DNA from: Subtercola boreus
GTDB lineage: Bacteria > Actinomycetota > Actinomycetes > Actinomycetales > Microbacteriaceae
Direction of reading: 5' to 3'
Assembly (NCBI RefSeq): GCF_006716115.1
Contig: NZ_VFOO01000001.1
Location: 3,224,001 to 3,288,000, forward strand
DNA: 64,000 nucleotides
Shown: positions 53,890 to 61,893 of the stretch, piece after piece
Layout of the letters: each line of letters begins with the position of its first letter
Position numbering within the stretch: the first letter of the stretch is position 1
Notes under the pieces: generated by a model
Seen by the model: the letters and a program-made list of their open reading frames with translations, nothing else
What the model was told of the DNA's origin: nothing
Databases searched by the model: none
Translations under genes and position numbers: made by a program

Positions 53890-54447
53890 CTAGACGCCTA
53901 AGAGCGCGAGCGGGATGACGGCGATACCGTCTGCCCGCCAGTACGCGACCTTTCCCGTGGTGATGACTGCGGCGTCGGGAAGGTCGGTGCCGAGCTGGAT
54001 TCGTAGCCAGCGGAGGTGCTGCACGTCTTTGTCTGTGACCGCGCTGGCCAACTTCACCTCGAAGGCAACGACCTTTCCGTCGGCACGTTCGACGATCAGA
54101 TCGATTTCGTGGTCACCATTGTGAGTTCGCACGTGGCTGACGGCAGCTCCAGCGCTCTGCGCGTAGACGCGAACAGAAAGCGTCACCAGCGACTCGAAGA
54201 GACCCCCGAGCATCGGCCCGTCTCGCAGCTCCGCCGGGCCGATATCGGATCGTGTGATTAGCGACTGCGCTGATACGCCCAACAACCGTGCGGCGAGCGC
54301 CGGATCGGCGAGTTGGTGTTTGGGGCTCTGGCCGAGCCGGTTGAAGTGATTTCGGCTGGGCACCCACCCTGGCACCTCGTCGAGCAGCCACAACCGCTTG
54401 AGAACCTCGCGGTAATCCTGCGCAGTTCCTCTCGCCGGCGGGGCCAA
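53890..54447 (-). pseudogene. DUF4143 C-terminal fragment of an ATP-binding protein
   Basis: About 185 residues (first possible start TTG 54447). The conserved DUF4143 run is clear: YREVLKRLWLLDEVPGWVP, RLGQSPKHQLADPALAARLLGV, GGLFESLVTLSVRVYAQSA, HNGDHEIDLIVERADGKVVAFEVKLA. Complete members are about 400 residues with an N-terminal AAA ATPase domain; that part (Walker A and B) is missing. The break coincides with a 23-bp tandem repeat at 54441-54486, pointing to a rearrangement. Confidence 0.75.
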
Positions 54448-54486
54448 ACGCTACCGTTTCGCAGGGCCAAACTCTACCGTTTCGCA
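54441..54486. repeat. 23-bp tandem direct repeat at the broken end of the DUF4143 gene
   Basis: GGGCCAAACGCTACCGTTTC... repeats at 54441 and 54464 with a single change. The 12-mer CTCTACCGTTTC from the second copy occurs again at 58252-58263. Beyond it, 54487-54852 holds only weak overlapping frames and no gene I can support. Confidence 0.7.
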
Positions 54487-54852
54487 GACTGTCGCCACTG
54501 TGGCCGAGGGTAGGGAAGGCTGCGCGTCTCTCTGTAATCGGTGTCGGTGTTCCGGATCAGCTGGATGGCTTGCGAGCCGAGCCTGCAATCGCCGGGTTTG
54601 CCTCGGCCTCTTCCGTCGCGGTGGGCTCGATCGCCGTTTCGCGCGCTCGGCGCCAGCAGCGGTGCCCCTGGGCGGCGCGTACAGCGAAATCCCAGCAACT
54701 CGCCTGAAGCCCGCAATTTCAATGATCGAGAGGCGTCCGACGAAATACTTGAGGTTTGCTTGGTTTGACGAGTTGGCGAAGTGGGCGTAGACCGAAACCA
54801 AGGTCAGCGGGGGAATCTGGGCCTGAGAACATATCGAGCATTGGAGCACGAA

Positions 54853-55398
54853 GTGTTTAGAAGCAGGAATTTCCTCCACGGCAGTACCAAAAAATTCGGG
54901 ATCCGAACGATGGCCGTCGCCCTCGCGACAGGAACGATGCTCACGATCGGAATGGCGCCGGCTTCGGCGAACGTAGAATCAGCGCCGACATCCGAAAGTG
55001 GCATCTCTTACGAACTGAGCGTAGGCGGCGAAAGCACCACGCTGGCTGAGGGTCAGTCTGTCGTCTACCCCATGGTGCCCATCGATCCAGACGCCGGCGT
55101 CGTCTATCCGTGTGACTACGGCACAATCACAGTCACGGCTGCGGGCGGGGTCTACCACTACGACATCGAAATGTCCGTTCCTGTCACGAACTTCATTGGT
55201 GCCTTCAGCATCATGGATCTCACCAGCGGTTTGAGTGGTGGCTCGGTCACCGAACTGATCTTCTCGGGAGATGTCCCGACCAGTAGTCTGCGCAACCATA
55301 CGTATTCCGGCACGATCGCGGGAGAGGCGTTTTTTGCAGGCATTTCCGTTGCTCACACCGCACCGAACAATACGTCGTACACCTACAACGACTTTTGA
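54853..55398 (+). CDS. Secreted beta-rich protein, unknown
   Basis: 181 residues from GTG 54853 (GGAG six bases upstream). This start gives a signal peptide with a basic n-region (FRSRNFLHGSTKKFGIR), core MAVALATGTMLTIGMAPASA and cleavage before NVES. The mature part is polar and strand-rich (GTITVTAAGGVYHYDIEMSVP, HTYSGTIAGEAFFAGISVAHT) with one Cys. ATG 54910 would leave no charged n-region. No family recognised. Lower GC than the core genome. Confidence 0.65.
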   Translation: MFRSRNFLHGSTKKFGIRTMAVALATGTMLTIGMAPASANVESAPTSESGISYELSVGGESTTLAEGQSVVYPMVPIDPDAGVVYPCDYGTITVTAAGGVYHYDIEMSVPVTNFIGAFSIMDLTSGLSGGSVTELIFSGDVPTSSLRNHTYSGTIAGEAFFAGISVAHTAPNNTSYTYNDF

Positions 55399-55436
55399 GA
55401 AATCCAGATCGCAACTTCAGACATCGGAGACCCAGC

Positions 55437-55874
55437 ATGAATCCCGCAGACGAGCTAAGAATTCTCATTGGCGATGGCGGCATCACAGAAGACGCGGTGC
55501 GGAGCATCACGGGCATCACCACCGAAAAGCTGAGGTCGTTCCTGAACCAGGCACAATCGGGGATGGTGGTCGCTGATCCGGAGAAGATGGAGGTGCTCTC
55601 GACTGACGAGAGTATGAGGCTGTCCATCCTGGTTGCGCAGCTGACCGCGGGGTTCCAAATCGACGACGACGAACGTCTCACTGCGATCCTCGAGTCACTC
55701 ACCCTCGAGTGCGGCCTCACGGTACCGAACATCGCGCGACTGACAGGCCTCGAAATCGAGGATCTGGAGAGCGGTCTGCACGATCCCGCATCGGTACCGA
55801 TCGAAAAGAAATACGCGCTTGCTCTTAGAAGTTCCTATGTCATAAATGCCGTGGGGCTAGCACGAACTCGATGA
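55437..55874 (+). CDS. Small helical protein, HTH-like
   Basis: 145 residues, ATG 55437 with GGAGA upstream. Three helix-rich units; EDAVRSITGITTEKLRSFLNQ and TVPNIARLTGLEIEDLESGL both read like degenerate helix-turn-helix segments. No family recognised. It follows the secreted protein by 38 bases and may be co-transcribed. Confidence 0.6.
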   Translation: MNPADELRILIGDGGITEDAVRSITGITTEKLRSFLNQAQSGMVVADPEKMEVLSTDESMRLSILVAQLTAGFQIDDDERLTAILESLTLECGLTVPNIARLTGLEIEDLESGLHDPASVPIEKKYALALRSSYVINAVGLARTR

Positions 55875-55900
55875 GCTGATCGGGCGTTGACCGCGATGCC

Positions 55901-56728
55901 CTAGTTCCTGTTGTGCCCCAGCGATCTGGAGCGTAGGACTTCTTTCCAATAACCCTCGCGATCGATCACGTGCTGGTCATCGGTCCGCATCGACCAAAAC
56001 TCAAGCAGAGCGAATCGCATCGTCAAACGAAAATAGTCCTCGCCCTTCGCCGCAAGGTGAGCTTTCAGTCCGACGTTATCCCCGTGAAGCGTGAGGGCGT
56101 ACTGGGACCAGCGTTGCCAGATTCCAGTGTCTCCATACGCCGAGCCGACGTAAGGCTCGCCCGTTACCTGATCATGAATGACGTAGACGCCCTTCATATG
56201 CTCCAACGCAACACGCCAGTCGGGTCGCCCCTGCTTCACAATCGCCTGAATCTCGGCAAGTGAGTGATTGATACGGTCATGTCCCGGAAACGGGTCACCG
56301 TCGAACGGTTGCTCGGCAATCATTGCCACAGACATGTCGTTCAGGCACGCCTCCATGTTCCGACGGCGGTTGCGACCGGCGAGTGCCAACCGAACGTAGA
56401 GCCTCTTGATGAACGGACCCATCAGATCCTCTCGAAGAACGACGTCGTACGAGTGTTGCCGCGGTTCAGGACGGCGGCCTAAAACTTCCCAGATCCCCCC
56501 AAACAGCCACAGCGTCGGATCGCTTTGATCCTGCGCGAGCGAGAAAATAAACTTCCGGTTGAAGTCGTCATTGACGTTGCGCCATGAGTTCCAACGTTGC
56601 CAAGTATCGGGGTCACTGCCGAGCACGTCGATAGGAAATGCTTCGCCGTTGAAAACGGCGCAGTGAAGCTTGTACTCCTTCGGATCGAAGTCCGACGGCA
56701 GCAAGGTCGCGAGCGAGATCAGATCCAT
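55901..56728 (-). CDS. GIY-YIG nuclease domain protein
   Basis: 275 residues, ATG 56728. The C-terminal 100 residues carry GIY-YIG landmarks: GVYVIHDQVTGEPYVGSAYG, catalytic-type Arg in IWQRWSQYA, and the metal Glu in VIDREGYWKEVLRSR followed by Asn (LGHNRN). The N-terminal 165 residues are an unnamed domain (DFDPKEYKLHCAVFNG, FNRKFIFSLAQDQ). Stand-alone proteins of this layout occur in accessory regions; a defence or mobile-element nuclease is possible, target unknown. Confidence 0.75.
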   Translation of the reverse strand: MDLISLATLLPSDFDPKEYKLHCAVFNGEAFPIDVLGSDPDTWQRWNSWRNVNDDFNRKFIFSLAQDQSDPTLWLFGGIWEVLGRRPEPRQHSYDVVLREDLMGPFIKRLYVRLALAGRNRRRNMEACLNDMSVAMIAEQPFDGDPFPGHDRINHSLAEIQAIVKQGRPDWRVALEHMKGVYVIHDQVTGEPYVGSAYGDTGIWQRWSQYALTLHGDNVGLKAHLAAKGEDYFRLTMRFALLEFWSMRTDDQHVIDREGYWKEVLRSRSLGHNRN

Positions 56729-56865
56729 GGTGAAAGGTTAACGCCGAGCAGCGCGAAGCCGGCTGCCAACTGACGCCCAGCCAAGCAAGCTCCCGCCAGC
56801 GCTCTGCCCGCATTGGAACCTCAGAGTCAGCTACAAGCGCCGCGGGTGCGGCAGTAGCACCTCGC

Positions 56866-57695
56866 TCATTTACGTCTGCCCAGATCGCTCGCGCCGGCCG
56901 CTGTCGCAGTATCCGGCACCGGATGCCCGACCACCGCCACCCCGAAGTTCCCACGCGCTCCCAGGGCGATCTCGCCCCACCCAGGCTCACCATCAGACTC
57001 GCGAGCGCTCGGGTTCGCCGCAGCCTCCGCCGTCTTGACGATGAACACCTCGGACATCCGCGACCCCGTCGCGCGACCCGCAGATCCACCCCCGGCAGCA
57101 ATCCGGAAATACATCGACTCCGCGCCATCCACGCCCGGAACCGGCAACACCCCGAGCGGCCAGGTCTCGGTCGGCCACTCCCCCGGCCCGACCTGCGTCC
57201 CGGACAGCACATCCGATGCGTCGCAGAGAACTCCAACGGCGACGCGGCGGCCACGGGAGCCCACATCCCCTCCGCACCAGAGGGCAGCTCCAGATCAAGC
57301 GGAACCCACGACCCGCCGCTCTGCACCCGAACGGGAAGCGTGTACAACTCAGACGTCAACGATTCGTTCGACTGCCCCAACAGCTGCGCCGTCGGCGACT
57401 CTGCGAGTCATCGACCGCGCAGGCCCGTACGGCTTCGCGATCAGCCCGCCATCGCGGTACCCCGCGCCCGCTGTATATCCGCAACCGGCGCACTCGCTAA
57501 TGGGGCACCGCCCTGAACTTCGGCCTCGTAGGGCGCTGCCGACGGGTCAGCAAAAGCCGTATTCGCGAGAACATCGCTCAGTGGCGCAAGTCGCATCCAT
57601 TGATCCTCTGCGGCAAGACTCATCGAGGATGGCACTTCATGCTCCGGATACTCGCAGATGGCGGCGATCGCAAGGACGACCCTCTCACGAAGCAC
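56866..57695 (-). pseudogene. Frame-shifted remains of a secreted/RHS-type protein
   Basis: Three consecutive minus-strand frames look like pieces of one gene: LRERVVLAIAAICEYPEHEV (57695 down), NESLTSELYTLPVRVQSGGSWVPLDLELPSG (about 57370-57280) and WPLGVLPVPGVDGAESMYFRIAAGG (about 57170-57090). The middle piece resembles the start of large RHS/DNRLRE secreted proteins (PVRV...GGSWVPVDL). Stops and frame changes between them mean no intact product. Low certainty on identity. 56729-56865 holds nothing else. Confidence 0.45.
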
Positions 57696-57746
57696 TCAAC
57701 ACCTCATCGCGTTTGCCGGCCGCCGAGGCACAATCGGCCGATTAGA

Positions 57747-57959
57747 TCATTCTTTCGGCAGCCGGTTGATCGCTAGCGACAGGCCGCGCGGGCTGAGCCC
57801 GGTCACGTGTTGAATCTGAACCCAGGTCGCTCCGCCTTTCAGCGCAGCGCGAATCAGCTCATCACGCCGACCAATCAGTCTTTCGCGCTGCTCAGTCACG
57901 CCACGCAACGCCGCTACGGCCTTCCCGAGTTCGTCAAAAATTTCGGCCACAAACGCCAC
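57747..57959 (-). CDS. Small HTH protein
   Basis: 70 residues, GTG 57959. A helical N-terminus (VAEIFDELGKAVAALRGVTEQRERLIGRRDELIRAAL) and a short HTH (GGATWVQIQHVTGLSPRGLSLAINR), as in small actinobacterial DNA-binding proteins. No clear ribosome-binding site. Confidence 0.5.
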   Translation of the reverse strand: MAFVAEIFDELGKAVAALRGVTEQRERLIGRRDELIRAALKGGATWVQIQHVTGLSPRGLSLAINRLPKE

Positions 57960-58020
57960 TCTATCAACCGAGGTTTTGTCACGTTACTGGGTAAAGTCCC
58001 GATCGAAAGCAGGTAACTTA

Positions 58021-58224
58021 ATGAACCTCGAATCGCGCGACGAGAAAATCGTCTCGCCAAATAGCTCAATCGCGCCTCTCCTGAAATCGCTACGCGAAGA
58101 TCTCTTCGATCTCGTAGATGGCCTACTCCCTACGCATATCGTCGATCACGTCGCCCATTCCATCCTGGTGCTCGAGTCTCTGAGCGAACCGCCGGTCCAG
58201 GGAGATGCGCGTCACCTCAGCTAA
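58021..58224 (+). CDS. Hypothetical small protein
   Basis: 67 residues from ATG 58021 (AGCAGG upstream). Amphipathic: PLLKSLREDLFDLVDGLLPTHIVDHVAHSILVL. No family recognised; could be a fragment. Confidence 0.35.
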   Translation: MNLESRDEKIVSPNSSIAPLLKSLREDLFDLVDGLLPTHIVDHVAHSILVLESLSEPPVQGDARHLS

Positions 58225-58400
58225 GCAACCTTTCCCCCGGATCCGGTAGCGCTCTACCGTTTCATATGCCCACCTGGAGCCATGTCGTCCGAGCCACAAC
58301 CACAACGGCCGTCCGTGGCTGTCGGGAAACCAGTCCTTCAGGCGACCAACAACACTTCACTCGCTTACCGCGGGACTGTACCCGAAAGTCCTAAATGTGC

Positions 58401-58440
58401 TTGCGAGACACGGAAGACGCCGAGATGAGTTTGGGAGACA
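58401..58440. repeat. Pair of TTG(C/G)GAGACA repeats, IS-end-like
   Basis: TTGCGAGACA at 58401-58410 and TTGGGAGACA at 58431-58440 are exactly 30 bp apart. Spaced short repeats of this kind are typical of transposase-binding ends of some IS families; no transposase remains nearby. Confidence 0.3.
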
Positions 58441-58453
58441 GAACGCAGCAGCG

Positions 58454-58524
58454 AGATCACGGGGATTCCGGTCGACCGTGATCTAGTAGGTGGCTGCCTC
58501 AACAACCTTTACTTTTTTGAGGCA
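58454..58524. other. Two consecutive hairpins in a gene-free stretch
   Basis: AGATCACGG (58454-58462) pairs perfectly with 58476-58484, and TGCCTCAA (58495-58502) pairs perfectly with 58517-58524; the second loop contains T6. The surrounding 58225-58710 holds no gene I can support. Could be terminators, IS-end structure or a small RNA. Confidence 0.4.
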
Positions 58525-58710
58525 AGCCTGCAGCTATCTCAAGGGTCCTTAACAATCGCTGGCAAGGTGGCCGACTTGGGCTCACCTCAATGTGCATTAG
58601 TTGGGCGTGAAAAACCGGCGTCCCAGGGTTGCAACCTATAGAGCAGAGAGACCCCTACCAAGCCCCAAATTCCGAGGCCTGGTAGGGATTAGGTGTTCGC
58701 GCTGCCGCGG

Positions 58711-58887
58711 CTATTCCTCTTTGCTCTCGAAGGTCTCTCCTTCTTGGACCGTGAAATGCTCGCCTTTTTCCGGATCGGATCCGAAGAAGCTGTCGTGCTC
58801 TCCAGGCGCCGACGGTACGACGCCTTTGTAGATGACATCGTTCAGGTCGTCGTTGTTTGAGTCGTCTTCCGAATCGTTCTCTCCCAT
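58711..58887 (-). CDS. Small acidic protein
   Basis: 58 residues, ATG 58887 with AGGGGG five bases upstream that overlaps the stop of the preceding membrane gene, so the two are coupled. Very acidic: MGENDSEDDSNNDDLNDVIY at the start and GEHFTVQEGETFESKEE at the end. No family; by position it could bind or neutralise the membrane protein. Confidence 0.55.
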   Translation of the reverse strand: MGENDSEDDSNNDDLNDVIYKGVVPSAPGEHDSFFGSDPEKGEHFTVQEGETFESKEE

Positions 58888-58890
58888 GTT

Positions 58891-59361
58891 TCACCCCCTC
58901 GCGTTGATGATAGGGATGAGGGCGGTGATGCCACTAACAAGTAGCAGCATCACCGTGCCTGCCAAGAACCATTTCATTGCCGTCCTAGTGTGACCGACAA
59001 TGTTTTTGAGGTCACTCTCGGCCCGGTCATATTCTTTACGAAGTTGACCGATGAGGCTCACGCGAGCATCGTATTTGTTGGCATTGGCCACGCTGCTGAG
59101 CACGCCGACGGGGTGCATCACACGGGTTCCAGTTACCGTCATGGACTTCACGGCGTAGACCGTCGCGAGCACGAAACAAATAATGGCCAGGGTGTAACCC
59201 GAATTCGCTAACGCTGAGACTAGCGAGGCCGCGATGCCTGAGGCACCAAGGACGCCGGCTGACCGGCCCCGGATGCTTGAAATGCGCCCTATCTGTCGTT
59301 CACGAAGCCGCAGTATCTCCTCGTGCGCGAGAATTAAAACGTCTTCCCGCATTTTCGACAT
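58891..59361 (-). CDS. SLATT-like membrane protein
   Basis: 156 residues, ATG 59361 with AAGGAAAG upstream. N-terminal helix (ILAHEEILRLRERQIGRISS), a hydrophobic hairpin (VLGASGIAASLVSALANSGY, LAIICFVLATVYAVKSM), a charged helix (RVSLIGQLRKEYDRAESDLKNIVGH) and a last membrane segment (KWFLAGTVMLLLVSGITALI). The two-helix hairpin followed by a long cytoplasmic helix is reminiscent of SLATT defence effectors, but this is only layout similarity. Confidence 0.55.
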   Translation of the reverse strand: MSKMREDVLILAHEEILRLRERQIGRISSIRGRSAGVLGASGIAASLVSALANSGYTLAIICFVLATVYAVKSMTVTGTRVMHPVGVLSSVANANKYDARVSLIGQLRKEYDRAESDLKNIVGHTRTAMKWFLAGTVMLLLVSGITALIPIINARG

Positions 59362-59525
59362 CTTCTTTCCTTCCAGACTGGTCTCAGCAGAAAGACCCGC
59401 CCCGAGTCTTCGCTGCTAAAGATACTCAGCTGGTTCGGGGGAGCGCGAGCGAAGCGACGGCCTCAGAAGTTTGCCGGCCGATCGCGCGGTACATAGTGTC
59501 TGCGCCCTGCCGGGTCTGTTGGGTC

Positions 59526-59642
59526 CTAGATCGAACCACCCAGATTAATTTTTACGCGGCGGCGGGTGAGATCCTCGTCAATATCTCGCGCATCAGGTAG
59601 GGGCCGTGCCAGTCGGTCTAGTTTGATCACCATTGGGGTGTC
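59526..59642 (-). pseudogene. Serine recombinase (resolvase/invertase) fragment
   Basis: The frame reads KLDRLARPLPDARDIDEDL followed by TRRRVKINLGGSI and a stop. This is the strongly conserved core of resolvases, where the sequence continues GGSVYDPTDPVGR; here a stop replaces the Tyr and the next bases still read G-P-N-R-P-G-R. The catalytic N-terminal Ser region and the HTH are gone. A clear relic of a mobile element. Confidence 0.75.
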
Positions 59643-59672
59643 CCTAGCCCGGTTCTGCGCGACACAAGCTTC

Positions 59673-59954
59673 ATGCCCATAACACTCCCTCGCACAGCGG
59701 TAAGTCTCAAAGAACTGCAGGAAGATGACCTCATCGTCGCCTATAGAGATGATGATGATTTTCGGAACGGTGAAGCAGCTCTCGGTGGCGCGATTCTTCT
59801 TCGCCATGCCAACGCTCGTCCGGGCTCATGGGACGTGACCTATCGCGACAATCGGAGGGAAGCAGACGGACTCATCAACTTGAGCGACTTTGCGCACAGC
59901 TTCAAGATTTCGGCCGGACCCCGCAGTATCGGCGACCATGGGCCCTGGCGATGA
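59673..59954 (+). CDS. Hypothetical protein
   Basis: 93 residues from ATG 59673: VSLKELQEDDLIVAYRDDDD, GGAILLRHANARPGSWDVTYRDN and GPRSIGDHGPWR. Balanced composition, but no ribosome-binding site and no family; it starts next to the recombinase relic and may itself be a fragment. Confidence 0.35.
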   Translation: MPITLPRTAVSLKELQEDDLIVAYRDDDDFRNGEAALGGAILLRHANARPGSWDVTYRDNRREADGLINLSDFAHSFKISAGPRSIGDHGPWR

Positions 59955-60097
59955 GCCCTTCTATACGAGCGTTTGACCTGCAGCGGCGGCGACCAGTAGC
60001 GCCATGAGAACGCGGCCGCTGAGCGCTATGGTTCAGTGTTCGAGCCGACCACTGGGGTCCGGGGGGCTCAGAAACTTTCGGGCTTCGATGCAGAAGA

Positions 60098-60112
60098 TGG
60101 CCGTAAAGGCCA
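60098..60112 (+). terminator. Short hairpin followed by CTTTTC
   Basis: TGGCCGTAAAGGCCA has a perfect 5-bp stem and is followed by CTTTTC, a weak intrinsic-terminator look, in the gene-free 59955-60191. Confidence 0.3.
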
Positions 60113-60191
60113 CTTTTCGTCTTCGTACCCTCGCCTCGCCAAGAACCCCTAAGCCGCCGCAGGCGCCGTCTAGGGTTCGATCCACACGGAT

Positions 60192-61010
60192 ATGGTTAGC
60201 AACATGGCCACAATCCGTCGAAGCATCTACTGGACCGTCCTCACGAGTGCCGGAGACCCGACCGCCCTGATCACGAAAGCGGTCTCGACAACCGACTTCA
60301 CCGTCACCTCTTCAACTCCCACGTCGATTGTTATCGAGGTGCCCCGCGCGATGATCAAAAACCGCTGGGCCGCGACCATCCAAGGCACGCTCTCGCCCGG
60401 CGATTTGGGTACAGACATCGAATGGGTCGTCGAAGGCCTCGGCAACAAACACTTCGAGCACATGGTGACCATCGGGGAAGGAATGCCCGAAGGGTCACTA
60501 TATGATCACGGAATCCCTGCCGCAGTCGCCAAAATCGCAATGAAATTCTTCGGACGTAAAGAGATCCGGCACCTTGCCAACGTGCTCGACCGCGGCGAGT
60601 TCGTGCACGCAATCGGGGTAGGTAACCTGGGCGGCAAGATGGGCATCGTAGCTCTGACCGACAACCGACTGCTCTTCCTCGAAAAGAGTATCGGCAGCGA
60701 GAACCTCGTCGAATTCGCTCTGGGTTCGATCGGCGCCCTCTCCTTGGGGAAGAAGATGGGCGGGGAGACATTGACCGTGACCCACTCGGGAACGAACGTC
60801 ACAATCACGACGCTGCAGCACGGCCAGGGAGACGCCATCGCACGCAAGTTCCGGGAGCTCTCGGAGAAACCGGCAGCGGTGACAGGAGCCGTCACGCCAG
60901 CAGCTGATCCCATTGCACAAATCGAACGGCTCGCAGGCCTCCGCGACAAAGGCATCCTGACGGAAGCTGAATTCCAAACTCAGAAGACGCAACTCCTCCT
61001 CAACCTGTAA
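60192..61010 (+). CDS. PH-like (YokE-type) and SHOCT domain protein
   Basis: 272 residues from ATG 60192 (ATG 60204 is also possible). N-terminal 85 residues are strand-rich (FTVTSSTPTSIVIEVPRAMIKNRW); then a bacterial PH/YokE-like domain (KEIRHLANVLDRGEFVHAIGVG, GIVALTDNRLLFLEKS, ENLVEFALGSIGALSLGKKMGGETLTV) and a C-terminal SHOCT motif (DPIAQIERLAGLRDKGILTEAEFQTQK). SHOCT and PH-like domains often mark membrane-associated or phage-related regulators; role unknown. Confidence 0.8.
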   Translation: MVSNMATIRRSIYWTVLTSAGDPTALITKAVSTTDFTVTSSTPTSIVIEVPRAMIKNRWAATIQGTLSPGDLGTDIEWVVEGLGNKHFEHMVTIGEGMPEGSLYDHGIPAAVAKIAMKFFGRKEIRHLANVLDRGEFVHAIGVGNLGGKMGIVALTDNRLLFLEKSIGSENLVEFALGSIGALSLGKKMGGETLTVTHSGTNVTITTLQHGQGDAIARKFRELSEKPAAVTGAVTPAADPIAQIERLAGLRDKGILTEAEFQTQKTQLLLNL

Positions 61011-61029
61011 CAAGCCGGCCGAGAGCCAT

Positions 61030-61318
61030 CTACGCATCGTCGACACAAGGCGAGCTGACATAGTTGCTCAATGGGGAAGGGGCCATGTTCTCCGTCAACT
61101 CGTCTACTCGCTCGTTGGCTTGTCTTGCAAAATAAGCAGATTCGTAGCCGGCGGCGCAGCCGATGACGGCGACTCTCGCTTTTAGCTCCGCGTCTGAGAC
61201 CCGGACCAATACGATCGGTGAGATGAACGCGACCGTCGTGTAATTGAGGGGGAGTCTTTGCCAAATGAGTTGAAGGTATGAACGCGGCGTACAGGCGATT
61301 TTTACGATTCAGACCGAG
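61030..61318 (-). pseudogene. Start-less coding remnant
   Basis: A minus-strand frame without start codon reads RSYLQLIWQRLPLNYTTVAF, ISPIVLVRVSDAELKARVAV and IGCAAGYESAYFARQANERV to a TAG at 61030. Composition is protein-like but no family is recognised; probably the tail of a lost gene. Confidence 0.3.
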
Positions 61319-61635
61319 ATACTCCCGAAATCAAGGTAACCCTAGAGAAATCACAGTCAGGTATTAGCATCACCGTGGCTTGGTCGAGCCCGGAGGTTCC
61401 GTACGCATCCTGGTTCATGACGAGCGCCACCACCTTGCCGGGCCTTCAGGTAGAGCCCAAACCCGTGCCGAAACGGGTGCTGTTTGAAGATTCTCATGGG
61501 ACTGTGCTTCTCATCCGTTGTTTGGCTCGAGGCTTCCACGCAGATTCTGGGGGACCTGGGAGTGGCACGTTATGGTCTCGCGCAGCAATTATGGACGTTC
61601 GCGAGGACAAGGAATATGACCGCCCACACGGCTAG
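61286..61635 (+). pseudogene. Internal fragment resembling an ApeA-type N-terminal domain
   Basis: The frame opens after a TGA without a start codon: FYDSDRDTPEIKVTLEKSQS, VLFEDSHGTVLLIRCLARGF, HADSGGPGSGTLWSRAAIMD, then REDKEYDRPHG and a stop. The pattern of a strand with F-x-D-x-H-G-x-(V/L)-x-L followed by a glycine-rich G-x-G turn reminds me of the N-terminal domain of ApeA-type defence proteins; identity is uncertain. Both ends are missing. Confidence 0.35.
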
Positions 61636-61683
61636 CAGACGGAGATATCTGGGCTGTCTGGTCGGTTCTGGCGGGGCGCGTTC

Positions 61684-61744
61684 GCCGGCCCTCCCGGGGC
61701 CGGCGGCGAGGGCTCTGCCCTCACGCACCCGCCCGCTGAGCGGG
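61684..61744. other. Cluster of three perfect hairpins
   Basis: GCCGGCCC/GGGCCGGC (61684-61704, 5-nt loop), GAGGGC/GCCCTC (61708-61722, loop TCT) and CCCGC/GCGGG (61732-61744, loop TGA) follow each other within 61 bases, right after the fragment ending at 61635. Strong structure in an otherwise A/T-richer stretch; terminator array, recombination site or structured RNA cannot be told apart. The rest of 61011-61893 has no intact gene. Confidence 0.5.
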
Positions 61745-61893
61745 AATGGATGCATTAAGGCAGCACGAGTGGAGACAAAGGCAATGGCCTACCCAGGGCT
61801 ACGGCATTCAGCATCCGACACATGTTTGCGTAGTCGCACCCCTTTACGGGCAGTGTTCCTCGCATGCAAACCTAGTGCGAGGTGTCATTTTGG

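Noticed and set aside
54451-54879. A 142-codon minus-strand frame after the broken DUF4143 gene
   Set aside because: Low-complexity Arg/Pro half, no family and no ribosome-binding site; overlaps other equally weak frames.
56923-57516. A 197-codon plus-strand frame
   Set aside because: Rich in Arg, Pro, His and antisense to a degraded minus-strand gene; no motif or start site.
58123-58305. A minus-strand frame with WLWLGRHGSRWAYETVERYR, faintly like a transposase segment
   Set aside because: The resemblance is limited to a few aromatic residues and the frame is short; not enough to call a transposase relic.
60980-61264. A 94-codon minus-strand frame with start codon
   Set aside because: Cys/Arg-rich with no pattern; a neighbouring frame (61030-61318) looks much more like former coding sequence, though it lacks a start.
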